Shown piece by piece: positions 14,735 through 23,047 of a DNA stretch of 26,455 nt (its first letter is position 1; each line of letters opens with the position of its first letter). The translations under genes were made by a program, and so were the position numbers. Under the pieces are notes generated by a model that was given only the letters and a program-made list of their open reading frames with translations, was not told the DNA's origin and did not search any database. The DNA comes from Bacillota bacterium. Its GTDB lineage: Bacteria; Bacillota; Clostridia; Christensenellales; Aristaeellaceae. Location of the stretch: contig JAEWNM010000019.1 in the NCBI GenBank assembly GCA_023392755.1, positions 1-26,455 on the forward strand, read 5' to 3'.

Positions 14735-17377
14735 CTACGCTTTGTCAATGGCGTATGCGCAGCCCTTTTTCGCTTCGAATACAATGCATTCGCCGTTTTC
14801 GGCGTTGATCCAATGGGCGACCGCCGCGCCCGTATCCAAATCGGTAACGGCTATTTTTTGTCCGGCCCAGGGGTTCATGATTTTGCAGGAAATGCTCCTG
14901 GCGGCCTTTACGGTAACGGCCTGTACGCCGTTTTCATCCCTGGCTGCGCTGACGGAAAATCCGCCTCTGGCCAGAAAATCGCGGAAGGCGGCCACCGTCC
15001 AGTCCGGCACGGCAGGGAACAGGTGGATCCGGCCGCTGCGGCTGTTCATCAGCCGTTCGGGGGCTTCGATGATATCCCGGGTCAGGGTGGCGTAATCGGT
15101 GATCCTGATGGCGCCCTGGCCGTATTTGCAGGGGATGTGGTCGCGGGATGCGCCGGTCAGTATATATGGCTCCCAGTTGCGGGCGGCGCAGAGCACGTCC
15201 GCTGTGCGTGTCATCATGTCCTTCAGTTCCTGAGGACTGTCCAGGTTGATTTCGTCGGCCAGGTTCACGGGATAATAGCCGGTGAACATGAAGTGGTCGC
15301 CCCTGGTGAAGCGGGGAAAGGCCATTTCATTGCCGCCGATGATTTCCCCGGAGCCTACCGTAAACTTGGGGTAGGGGGCCAGGCGGTCCGCCACCTCCAG
15401 CCAGCCCGGGATCAGGTCCGCATCCGCGCCCAAATGGTTTGCAGCTTCAGATGCAGCCTTCAATACCCAGCGGAAAAGCGTCAGCGCGCCGGGATTGTTG
15501 CGGGTGTATTTCAATTGGTAGGAGATGCCGTAGCTTTCCGTTTCCACGGTGGGGGACAGGTTGAATTGCTTTCCATCCCAGCCGCGGCGGGCAAAGGCTT
15601 CATAAAAGATGGCCAAATCCTTTAAAATGGGGTAGGCGGTCTCCCGGAGAAAAGCTTCATCGCCCGTGTAGTCCCAGAAGTTCCAAATCACCTTCATGAT
15701 CTGGCCGGGCACCTCCATAGTGAAATCCAGACAGTTGTTTTCCATATACCAAGGGCTTTGCCTGGCGGCTGGCAGATAGCCGTGGGCCATGCACATGCCC
15801 GGCAGGCCGAACTTTACGCGTGCCTTTTCCTTCAGCGTTTCATGCCATACGGTGATCAGCTTGGGCCACTGTACTTTAGGCTCGTACTGGTTGCGCATGA
15901 AATACTTGCCCTCGGTGAACAGCTCGTTGTAGCAGGGCAGGGAGTGCCAGGATTGGGTGTCCACGTCATAACAGGCATAGCTTGCGCTGCCCTCATACCT
16001 GGCGGGATCGGGGTTGCAGTAGCCCATGTGCCCGGAGGTCCAGCTTTGATACACCTCGTCAAACAGAAGGTCCGCCGTTACCTTTTTGTCATCGGCGCTT
16101 TTGCCAAGCAGCAGGCGGCCCGATTCACGCTTTTCATACAGCGCGTCGAACCATGCCCTGTTTTCCCCGGCGATGCCTTCAAAGCCCAGGCGCTCGGCCT
16201 CCAAAAGCAGCTCCTTGGCTTTTTCCATATAATCCAGCGTTTCGTTTACGGTGACGATGGCCACGTACAGACGCCCATGGCCGCAAAGGCTCTTCAGCGA
16301 TGCCCCCGCAGCAACACCCGGCGCGCCGGAAACGTAGCTGTAGTTGACATTCATGGTTTCAAACATCTCCGGATGGGTCATGGTACGGATGCCAGGCACC
16401 ATCAGCATCCCCTGGTTGTCGCGGGGGATATGGGGCATGCTGCCCAGGCCCTTTGCAAGGGCATGCTCGCTGATTTCAGCTTCCGCCCCGGAGACCATGC
16501 CCATCATTACATACCGGAAGCCTTCGGGGAAGGTTCCCTCCTTGGGGAAAACCTGATGCACCCAGAAGAAGCGCCCATCCTGCCCGGTGGTGGGCGGCTC
16601 GAAGTGGCCGTTGATATCCTTGTCGGCCTCAAAATCATAATACTCCAGGGGCTTGCTCACATCTGCCGGACGGTATACGATATAGGGAATATAGTTGCCG
16701 TCCGCATCCTCATAGCGGCGGTGGCCCTGGTCCAGGTTGCGGTACAGGCGGAATTCCGGGGCAGTTTCCAGATTGGCGTAATCCACATCCAGCACAGTAA
16801 TATTTCGGCACATGCCCATCACATACCGTACGTCGAGCGTTCTTGCATCCTTGTCAGCGTGAACGGTAACGGTGGCATCCTTCATGTGCTGCACGGCGCC
16901 GGGCTGCTTTGCGCCCTTCATGGACTCCGCCTTCAGTATGATCTGTCCCACGGGCTTCTGGCAAGGGAAGGGATAGACCTCCGACCAGAGGGCGTGGTTG
17001 TAGCGGCCCCCATCCTTGTGCAGCGCGGCGAAGGGCGGCCGGGTCATGCCGGCCAGGGGCATGTCGTTCAAATCACGGTTGTGTTCTGAGAAGGCCGCTT
17101 CCTCCAGGTCCTGCAATGTGAAATGGTCCTTGTCCACATAGCGGCGGTCGATGACGTCGGTTTTCAAAAGGCTCAGCGTAAGGTTTTCCGGGCCGCCCCA
17201 CAGCGCGGCCTTGGTGGTGGGCGTCATCATGCGGGGGTAGCCGCCCATGATCGGCCCGCCCATGCCGCCGGGATGGTGGGGGCAGATATCCCTTGTGAAC
17301 GTCTTTTCCCGCGCCATCTCCTTGAGCGTCTTTTCCTTGGCGAAAACCTGTTCCAGATGCTTTTTGGAATGACTCAT
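14735..17377 (-). CDS. Large putative glycoside hydrolase, GH95-like (alpha/alpha)6 barrel
   Basis: 880 residues, no signal peptide, so probably cytoplasmic. The N-terminal region (1-380) looks like a beta-sandwich domain with an opening HHPGGMGGPIMGGYPRM (34-50) and WGGPENLTLSLLKTDVIDRR (60-79), reminiscent of the N-terminal domains of GH95-like proteins. The C-terminal half has the aromatic, helical composition of a six-hairpin barrel. SPTVETESYG (608-617) resembles the SPEN segment that carries the general acid of GH95 enzymes, making Glu612 or Glu614 candidate catalysts. It ends with RIHLFPAVPDW (783-793) and a small beta domain, the same closing arrangement as the GH95 protein at 23046-25400. 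I cannot place it in a named CAZy family. It has AAGGAGG, and follows the 413-residue protein by 15 bases in one operon. Confidence 0.7.
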   Translation of the reverse strand: MSHSKKHLEQVFAKEKTLKEMAREKTFTRDICPHHPGGMGGPIMGGYPRMMTPTTKAALWGGPENLTLSLLKTDVIDRRYVDKDHFTLQDLEEAAFSEHNRDLNDMPLAGMTRPPFAALHKDGGRYNHALWSEVYPFPCQKPVGQIILKAESMKGAKQPGAVQHMKDATVTVHADKDARTLDVRYVMGMCRNITVLDVDYANLETAPEFRLYRNLDQGHRRYEDADGNYIPYIVYRPADVSKPLEYYDFEADKDINGHFEPPTTGQDGRFFWVHQVFPKEGTFPEGFRYVMMGMVSGAEAEISEHALAKGLGSMPHIPRDNQGMLMVPGIRTMTHPEMFETMNVNYSYVSGAPGVAAGASLKSLCGHGRLYVAIVTVNETLDYMEKAKELLLEAERLGFEGIAGENRAWFDALYEKRESGRLLLGKSADDKKVTADLLFDEVYQSWTSGHMGYCNPDPARYEGSASYACYDVDTQSWHSLPCYNELFTEGKYFMRNQYEPKVQWPKLITVWHETLKEKARVKFGLPGMCMAHGYLPAARQSPWYMENNCLDFTMEVPGQIMKVIWNFWDYTGDEAFLRETAYPILKDLAIFYEAFARRGWDGKQFNLSPTVETESYGISYQLKYTRNNPGALTLFRWVLKAASEAANHLGADADLIPGWLEVADRLAPYPKFTVGSGEIIGGNEMAFPRFTRGDHFMFTGYYPVNLADEINLDSPQELKDMMTRTADVLCAARNWEPYILTGASRDHIPCKYGQGAIRITDYATLTRDIIEAPERLMNSRSGRIHLFPAVPDWTVAAFRDFLARGGFSVSAARDENGVQAVTVKAARSISCKIMNPWAGQKIAVTDLDTGAAVAHWINAENGECIVFEAKKGCAYAIDKA

Positions 17378-17392
17378 AAGCCCCTCCTTATA

Positions 17393-18634
17393 TCACTGCC
17401 GATGATTGAAGCATTCCCTGATCACGTCTTCGTCCCCGTACCCAAAGGGGCACGCGTCCGTTTTGCGGTTGGCGCTGTAATAATTGCGCAGTATGTGGGC
17501 GCGGCCCAAGTCATCCAGCGTGTAGGACAGGAATTCATCCTCCGCCACGCTCTTGAGCCAGGCGGTATCGGGCTTATCCCACACGAATTCCACATACTCC
17601 GTTATCAGGCGGCGGGAGGGCATCTGCACCCAGCCCTCAGGATACCGCTCGTTCACCCATTGCCAAATATAGCGCAGAAACTGGTGGCGGTATTCCGCGC
17701 TTTGCAGCGAAAGCCAGGTAATCTCATCGTATCCCCAGGCAAAATGGCTGTCGTGGCGCGGCTCGCCCCGAAAGCGGCTGCGGCCAAAGTTGTCAAACTC
17801 CACAATGAAGGGCATGCTTTCAGCTGTCCAGCCGCTGGGTGATTTGCCGCCCCGGCTTTTGCCGAAGATGCTGTCATAGTAGCCTACCTCCAGGTAAACA
17901 GACATTGGGTTTTCAATATCCTCCTTCATGCGGATGGGCCATGCGTTGTAGTCAAAGAGCATCTCCCCGTCCACCTCAATGCCGTGGGTGTGGGCGTCGC
18001 ACAGCACATAGTGCCGCCGGGCGTGCTTTTTGGCGTACTCCCGTATCATGGTGAGCATTTCCTTCCAATAGCGGAAGCCTGTATCCGCCGCGCCGATCAA
18101 ATGCACCTGGCCAAAGTGGATACCCTCAAAGCCGGCGTCGATGTACGAGCGCGCACGGTAGTAAAGCCACATGCGGCTTTCCAACTGTGTGATATCCTGC
18201 ACCGAGCAGTCCTTGTGCCAGTGGTTTACGTACAGGCCGGTTGGGCTGAGCATCTTTTCATAGGAGAAGCAGCGCTCTTGCGCAGGGAGGCCGAACGCTT
18301 CAAACACCCAGGCGGGAACGGGAACGCTGTCGATAAAGGACCTGGTGATGCATTCAAAAATGCAGGCCTGCAGTATAAAATCCGGGTCCACCTCATGGGC
18401 GCGGCTGGCGCGTTCCTTTGATAGGGCGAAGTGTTCGTCCTCTTTTGTCTCCTCCCACACAAAGGAGGCCCGGCCGATGAATTTCGCGCCCTCGTTCTTA
18501 AGCATGCGCAAATCGTCCTCAAAGGTCCGGGTGGGGGCGAAGTTATCCATGCCCAGTCCCGTATGGGTGACGGCATGGGACAGATAATTGTTCAATACTT
18601 CCCTGGATATGCTCCCGTCAAAATGAAAATCCAT
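17393..18634 (-). CDS. Unrecognised protein, probable TIM-barrel (glycosidase-like)
   Basis: 413 residues from ATG 18634 (AAAGGAGCGG upstream; the open frame to 18682 crosses the promoter). I do not recognise a family. Strand-like segments recur in barrel fashion: FIGRASF (52-58), FILQACIFE (86-94), GIHFGQVHL (171-179), YVLCDAHTHG (209-218), PFIVEFDNFG (275-284) and ITWLSLQ (305-311). Acidic residues end several of them (Glu94, Asp213, Glu279, Asp281), and His215/His217 could bind metal. No signal peptide or membrane segment. It is the first gene of a two-gene operon with the large glycosidase, which suggests a joint role in breaking down one glycan. It could be an enzyme of an unnamed glycosidase family or a related hydrolase or lyase. 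Confidence 0.6.
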   Translation of the reverse strand: MDFHFDGSISREVLNNYLSHAVTHTGLGMDNFAPTRTFEDDLRMLKNEGAKFIGRASFVWEETKEDEHFALSKERASRAHEVDPDFILQACIFECITRSFIDSVPVPAWVFEAFGLPAQERCFSYEKMLSPTGLYVNHWHKDCSVQDITQLESRMWLYYRARSYIDAGFEGIHFGQVHLIGAADTGFRYWKEMLTMIREYAKKHARRHYVLCDAHTHGIEVDGEMLFDYNAWPIRMKEDIENPMSVYLEVGYYDSIFGKSRGGKSPSGWTAESMPFIVEFDNFGRSRFRGEPRHDSHFAWGYDEITWLSLQSAEYRHQFLRYIWQWVNERYPEGWVQMPSRRLITEYVEFVWDKPDTAWLKSVAEDEFLSYTLDDLGRAHILRNYYSANRKTDACPFGYGDEDVIRECFNHRQ

Positions 18635-18672
18635 ATACCGCTCCTTTTTATGGGCATCATGAAACTGTTTTG

Positions 18673-18701
18673 AGTATAGCAACGGTCCATGGCCGTGTAA
18701 A
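18673..18701 (-). promoter_or_regulatory. Promoter of the glycosidase operon
   Basis: On the minus strand TTTACA (18696-18701), a 17-base spacer and TATACT (18673-18678) with an extended TGC before the -10. It lies about 40 bases before ATG 18634. The spacer contains ACGG-N7-CCGT, a weak inverted repeat. Of the promoters in the window this one matches the sigma-A consensus best. Confidence 0.75.
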
Positions 18702-18713
18702 CTGACGGATACT

Positions 18714-18754
18714 CCAAAAACCGTCCGATTCTAAACTGTCGTAGAATCGGACGG
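18714..18754 (-). terminator. Terminator of the SBP-kinase-regulator operon
   Basis: A perfect 13-base stem, CCGTCCGATTCTA (18721-18733) with TAGAATCGGACGG (18742-18754), and an eight-base loop, followed on the minus strand by TTTTTGG. It lies about 30 bases after the regulator stop and just before the glycosidase promoter. Confidence 0.92.
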
Positions 18755-18785
18755 CCTTTCAAAAGCATGCTTTCTTGTATTGATG

Positions 18786-19550
18786 CTATACCGCGTGCAT
18801 ATCCCTGAAGGTTTGCGGCGTCATGTCCAATTTGGACTTGAACATGCGGAAGAACTGCCTGTCGGAGTGGTAGCCTACCAGCTGGGCAATTTCCTGTATG
18901 GTCTGCTCCCTGCGGGTGAGTAAAAGCTCCATGGCCTTCAGCAGGCGCAGCTCGTATACATAATCCAAAAAGGTGATGTCCAGCTCCTTTTTGAATAGTG
19001 CGCAGATGTAATTTTCCGACACCCCGGAGTAGACCGACAGGTGCACCAGGGATATATCCTTGTTGTAGTTCTGTTTGATGTATTTCGCCAGCTTGCCCAG
19101 CACGTGGGACAGGTCCTTGCGCTCAATGTGGGCGTACAGGCTTTGGTAGCTTTTAAGCACCTCGTCCACGTCCCTTTGCACGCTTTGGCCCCTGGCCAGG
19201 TCATTGATGTGCTTTTCAAACACATCCCAATCGATGGGTTTGACCAGGTAGTTTAGCACCTGGTATTCAATGGCCTGCTTGGCATACTCGAAATTTTCAT
19301 AGGCTGTCAGTATGATAAAATTATCGCACAGCTTTTTTTGCCGGGCGATGCCGATCAGCGTAAGCCCCTGCATATCGGGCATGCGAATGTCGGTGATGAG
19401 CAGGTTGGGCAGAAAGGAGCCCATAATTTCCAGCGCCTCGCCGCCGGAGTAGGCGCCTGCCACCTGCAAATTGAGGTGGCTCATCTTTTCCAGGCGCTTG
19501 ATAATGCCCTGCACGATGATGCGCTCATCGTCCACAACCAGTATCTTCAT
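18786..19550 (-). CDS. YesN-type response regulator (receiver + AraC DNA-binding domain)
   Basis: 254 residues from ATG 19550 (GGAGG eight bases upstream; eight more in-frame codons exist but precede the site). The receiver domain (1-120) has Asp7-Asp8, phosphoacceptor Asp54 in ITDIRMPD, Thr82 and Lys104 in YLVKPID. The C-terminal AraC domain (about 155-252) has two helix-turn-helix units, LVHLSVYSGVSENYICALF and IQEIAQLVGYHSDRQFFRMF. At 254 residues it lacks the long middle region found in many YesN proteins of 350-530 residues, so it is a compact form. It follows its kinase by 20 bases. Likely targets are the flanking glycosidase and transporter operons. Confidence 0.93.
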   Translation of the reverse strand: MKILVVDDERIIVQGIIKRLEKMSHLNLQVAGAYSGGEALEIMGSFLPNLLITDIRMPDMQGLTLIGIARQKKLCDNFIILTAYENFEYAKQAIEYQVLNYLVKPIDWDVFEKHINDLARGQSVQRDVDEVLKSYQSLYAHIERKDLSHVLGKLAKYIKQNYNKDISLVHLSVYSGVSENYICALFKKELDITFLDYVYELRLLKAMELLLTRREQTIQEIAQLVGYHSDRQFFRMFKSKLDMTPQTFRDMHAV

Positions 19551-19570
19551 GCATACTCCCTCCTTGGCAA

Positions 19571-21343
19571 TCAAAGATTATCCTGCACCGGCTCCGTGCC
19601 GATCAGTATGCGGCAGATCAGCCCGGCCGGGCTGTTTTGCTCCATGGACAGGCCGTACTTCATGCCGTAGAAATACTTCACACGGGCGTTTACGTTGCCC
19701 AGCCCCACATGGTTTTCCCCGTACTGTTCCCTGATCTCAGGCGTTTTCATTTCCTCGTTCAGCGCGTCGATGTCATCTTTGGCCATGCCCGAGCCATTGT
19801 CCGCCACGGTGATTTCCAGGTCCCCGTCAAGAGGCCGGATGGATATGGTGATGACAAGCGGGTCCTTCACGTTGCGTATGCCGTGCTTCAGGCAGTTTTC
19901 CACAATGGGCTGCAGCATGCAAAATGGGCAGCGAACGTTGTTGAGGTCCGGGGGGATATCAACGGCATACTGTATCAAATGGCTGACCCGGTACTGATAT
20001 ATTTTCAGGTAGTGCTGAATGTGCTCCAGTTCGGACAAAAGCCTGCTTTCCCTGCGCATGGAAATATTGTAGCGTAAAAAGCGGCCCAGCACGAACAGCA
20101 TCTGACAGGCGTCGTCGTAGTGTTCCAGTTCAATTTGCATGCGGATATTCTCCAGGGTATTGAACATGAAATGCGGGTTAACCTGGGAGATCATGGCATA
20201 GTAGGTGGCGGCGTTTTTCAGCTTTTCGGCCTGCCGTACTTCGCCGATCAGGCCGTGTATGGTGTCCACCATATTATTGTAGGCCAGGATCAGGCTGCCC
20301 AGCTCATCCTGGTGGCCGTCCCCTGTATACTTCACAAGGGCATTGTCCCGGCTTTTTTGTATGTGCCGGCCAAAGCGCGAAAGCCTGAAGGCGTAACGCC
20401 AGATGAACGTATACACCACAATGGTGGGCAGCAGCAGCATCAGCGCGGATAGTATGACGCTGCGTGTAACGGCGGCCACACTCTCCCGCTGTTCTGTTAT
20501 CATGTAGGTAAGCGCCAGTCCCGTTTTACCGATGGATTCGGATATGGTCTGTGTGCCCTTCAGGCTTGGCAGCGCCGCAAGGGGCGTGGCGGTCAGGAGT
20601 GCCGCCGCGTCCCCGGATGGCCGGATGGGGTAATATTGATCCTGGTACATAAGGTACAGGGAGCCGTGATCGGGCTTTAGATCCAGCGCGGTCAGCGCCT
20701 TTTTCAAATCGATCTGCACTTCCAAAAGCCCCATCACGCGGGAATAATTTTTGTTGTACAGGTAGGTAAGGTATACATACTGGGGGCCGTCGGGGGGAAA
20801 ACCGTCCTGGTAGCGCACCATGTCCTCTGTGAACGCCACAAAGCTGTGCACGCTCAGGGGCGAGTTCAAAAAGGCCTTGTCATAGCGGTAATCCTCCGTG
20901 GTGCAAAGGTTGTACACCAGGTCGGAGTTGGTGATGTGGGAGGCGGCGTAGCGGTAGATGTAGATATCTCGTACGGTGGGGTTGGCGATGAGCATGGCGG
21001 AGAACATGGGCTGTATGTGGGACACGTAGGCATACAGCTCCTCGGAGGCGGAAAGGTAATTGTTTTCCAAAAGGTTCACCAGCATCGTGTCCGACTGGAG
21101 GGAACTGGATATGAATTCTCCCTGCATCAGGTACTTTTCCAAAAACTGCGCGTTTTGCTTGAGCATCAGCTGCTCCTTGTAGCGCTGCTCGCTCAGCTGC
21201 TCCCGCATGAGACTGGAGGAATATATGCCCACAAACGCCACCGTCGGCACGAACACAAGGAAGAGATACAGGAGTATAAACCGTGTGGTGAGGGCTTTGG
21301 CGGCTTTTTTGGCGGGCTTTGCTGAACGCGCATCATGGCTCAT
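19571..21343 (-). CDS. YesM-type sensor histidine kinase
   Basis: 590 residues. A basic cytoplasmic N-terminus leads to transmembrane helix 1 (about 21-42), an extracellular sensor domain of about 250 residues with Cache-like composition (43-293), helix 2 (about 294-316), a HAMP-like linker (317-370), the His_kinase motif QVNPHFMFNTLENIRMQ with phosphoacceptor His391, and a HATPase domain with Asn483 (IVENCLKHGI) and DNGSGM (515-520). Kinases of this type in Firmicutes control carbohydrate uptake and glycan degradation. The start at 21343 has only a weak AAGGCG site; it lies 18 bases after the binding-protein stop, so translation is probably coupled to that gene. Confidence 0.93.
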   Translation of the reverse strand: MSHDARSAKPAKKAAKALTTRFILLYLFLVFVPTVAFVGIYSSSLMREQLSEQRYKEQLMLKQNAQFLEKYLMQGEFISSSLQSDTMLVNLLENNYLSASEELYAYVSHIQPMFSAMLIANPTVRDIYIYRYAASHITNSDLVYNLCTTEDYRYDKAFLNSPLSVHSFVAFTEDMVRYQDGFPPDGPQYVYLTYLYNKNYSRVMGLLEVQIDLKKALTALDLKPDHGSLYLMYQDQYYPIRPSGDAAALLTATPLAALPSLKGTQTISESIGKTGLALTYMITEQRESVAAVTRSVILSALMLLLPTIVVYTFIWRYAFRLSRFGRHIQKSRDNALVKYTGDGHQDELGSLILAYNNMVDTIHGLIGEVRQAEKLKNAATYYAMISQVNPHFMFNTLENIRMQIELEHYDDACQMLFVLGRFLRYNISMRRESRLLSELEHIQHYLKIYQYRVSHLIQYAVDIPPDLNNVRCPFCMLQPIVENCLKHGIRNVKDPLVITISIRPLDGDLEITVADNGSGMAKDDIDALNEEMKTPEIREQYGENHVGLGNVNARVKYFYGMKYGLSMEQNSPAGLICRILIGTEPVQDNL

Positions 21344-21361
21344 ATCAATATGGACGCCTTT

Positions 21362-22876
21362 CTACTTATAGTTCCGCATCACTTCGGGGATGCGCCGGGA
21401 CATATAAGCTTCCAGCCGGTCCACCCCAAGGGCGTTCAAATATTGCATGTATTCGTCAAAAACAGTTTCAAAGGCCGAATCTGTGTCCGATAGTATGATC
21501 TTCGTTTCATACACCGTGGCGGCGGATTTGATGCGGTCGTAAATCTCCTTCTCCTGTGTGCCCTCCAGCGGCAGCGCGGCGGTGATCCAGGGCAGGTTGC
21601 GGAAGCCGCTGCGAATGGCGGCATACGTATCTTCATAATCGGATATGTCCATCAGAGCGCACCTGCCCTCCGATTCCACAATGGCGGATGCGCCGAAATG
21701 GAACCAGGGATTGTACACATTGTTGTACGTATCATCAGCGATGGTGTCAAGCAGGTCTCTGGAGTATACGGGCAGATTGTCATCATTCAGCGTATAGTCG
21801 ATGCCCTCCCGGCCCCACTGGGTCAGCCTCTGCGCCTCGGGCGTGAACATCCAGGCGATGAACCTGATGGCTGCCTCGGGGTCTTTGCAGTTTTTGGTGA
21901 TGAATGTGCCCGACCAGCCCAGATTAGATGCGGATTGGTTGGAGCCTTCCAGTGGGAATAGCTCTACCGAATGGTATGCGGGATCGATTTCCTTCAGCGC
22001 GTTGTCCATATATACGTTGGCATTCTGCGTGCATACGCTGTAGGAAAAAGCTTTGTCCCGCTTGTACAGTATGCCTGTGGCCTCGGTGGTGGTGGCGAAG
22101 TTGTCCACCAGCAGACAGCCGTTTTGGTACAGGGTGTTCAGGTACTTCAGCATGTCGTAATAACGCGGGTCCCGGCAGTAAAACAGGTGATTTCCATCCT
22201 GCTGCTCAATAAACTCCGTCAGCCCCAGACCAAACCACACCCTGAAGCTGTTGAACCTGTGGGTGGCGTTGAACGTGAGGGGGATCAGGTGCGGATATTC
22301 CTTTTTTACCCGGAGCAGCACGTTCATCAAATCGTCTGTGGTGTGTATTTGCGGGTTGCCCATCCTGTTCAGTATGTCCTGACGTATCAGCATGGAGGCC
22401 GTCAAGGGCACGGAGGAGGTACCGGCCCAATCCTCGGTTCTGGTGTAATGGTTGATAACGGTATACAGTTTTCCGTCTCTGGAGTATACCAGGCCGTTGG
22501 CCCGAAGGTCGTCGGCTATCTGCCATGAAACGCCGTAGGTGTCAATAAGCGTATCATAATCGTAGGAATAGGCGGGGTCTGACAGCCGGTCGAACTGGGA
22601 CGGCGTGAATACCAGATCGGGCAGTGTTCCCGACGCTATCATCAGGTTCAACTGCCGTGGGTCTCTGGCCACGATCACCTCCAGCTTTACCCCGGTCCGG
22701 CGGGTGATCTCATCCGGTATGATGCCCGTAAAGCTGCTGACGGGGTACCAGGGATGGTTGATCAGGCAGGTCAGGGTAACCGGCTCCACTGCTTCCGCCG
22801 CCGCCCTCACGGGAGCGGACGGCGTAAGCAGCGCGCAAGCAAGGGCCAGTAAAAGGATACTGCGCTTTCCACTCAT
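21362..22876 (-). CDS. Extracellular solute-binding protein (family 1, sugar-type) without lipobox
   Basis: 504 residues. The N-terminus is a Sec signal peptide (KRSILLLALACALLTPSA) with a likely signal-peptidase I site after VRA. Cys14 sits inside the hydrophobic core only nine residues after Lys-Arg, and the residues before it fit a lipobox poorly. The mature part has the family-1 pattern: an N-terminal lobe with SGTLPDLVF, and FITKNCKDPEAAIRFIAWMF with FTPEAQRLTQWG in the second half. No permease gene is nearby. It heads an operon with the YesM-type kinase (18 bases on) and its regulator, so it may serve as a sensor subunit rather than a transport protein, as known for the XylFII-LytS-YesN three-component system of clostridia. 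The ligand is presumably an oligosaccharide. RBS AAGGAG nine bases upstream. Confidence 0.88.
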   Translation of the reverse strand: MSGKRSILLLALACALLTPSAPVRAAAEAVEPVTLTCLINHPWYPVSSFTGIIPDEITRRTGVKLEVIVARDPRQLNLMIASGTLPDLVFTPSQFDRLSDPAYSYDYDTLIDTYGVSWQIADDLRANGLVYSRDGKLYTVINHYTRTEDWAGTSSVPLTASMLIRQDILNRMGNPQIHTTDDLMNVLLRVKKEYPHLIPLTFNATHRFNSFRVWFGLGLTEFIEQQDGNHLFYCRDPRYYDMLKYLNTLYQNGCLLVDNFATTTEATGILYKRDKAFSYSVCTQNANVYMDNALKEIDPAYHSVELFPLEGSNQSASNLGWSGTFITKNCKDPEAAIRFIAWMFTPEAQRLTQWGREGIDYTLNDDNLPVYSRDLLDTIADDTYNNVYNPWFHFGASAIVESEGRCALMDISDYEDTYAAIRSGFRNLPWITAALPLEGTQEKEIYDRIKSAATVYETKIILSDTDSAFETVFDEYMQYLNALGVDRLEAYMSRRIPEVMRNYK

Positions 22877-22896
22877 TGAATAGAACTCCTTGCCGT

Positions 22897-22951
22897 GTGA
22901 TTTTCACGATATAGCTATATTCATTATAGGGGCACCGTGTGTGGAATACAA
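22897..22951 (-). promoter_or_regulatory. Promoter and operator-like palindromes before the SBP operon
   Basis: On the minus strand TTGTAT (22946-22951), 17 bases and a perfect TATAAT (22923-22928). Just downstream of the expected start point lies the 12-base palindrome ATATAGCTATAT (22909-22920), and overlapping the leader is GTGA-TTT-TCAC (22897-22907). Either could be an operator. Confidence 0.6.
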
Positions 22952-23007
22952 GGGACGGCGCGCTGGACTTTTTTGACATGCCGTGCCGGGCCCTTATGCA
23001 AAACACG

Positions 23008-23047
23008 GGTAAAGGCCGTCTGCGCGGCGGCAGGCGGCCCCTTTTTT
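23008..23047 (-). terminator. Probable terminator after the GH95 gene
   Basis: GGCCGTCTGC (23014-23023) pairs with GCAGGCGGCC (23030-23039) over ten bases, counting one G-U pair, with a six-base loop. On the minus strand it begins right after the GH95 stop and is followed by an interrupted TTTACCCGTGTTTT. The plus strand has a better T-run, so it could work both ways. Confidence 0.5.

Noticed and set aside
15758..17089. Open frame of 443 codons on the plus strand
   Set aside because: Antisense to the 880-residue glycosidase, with low-complexity His/Gly/Val composition and no recognisable motif.
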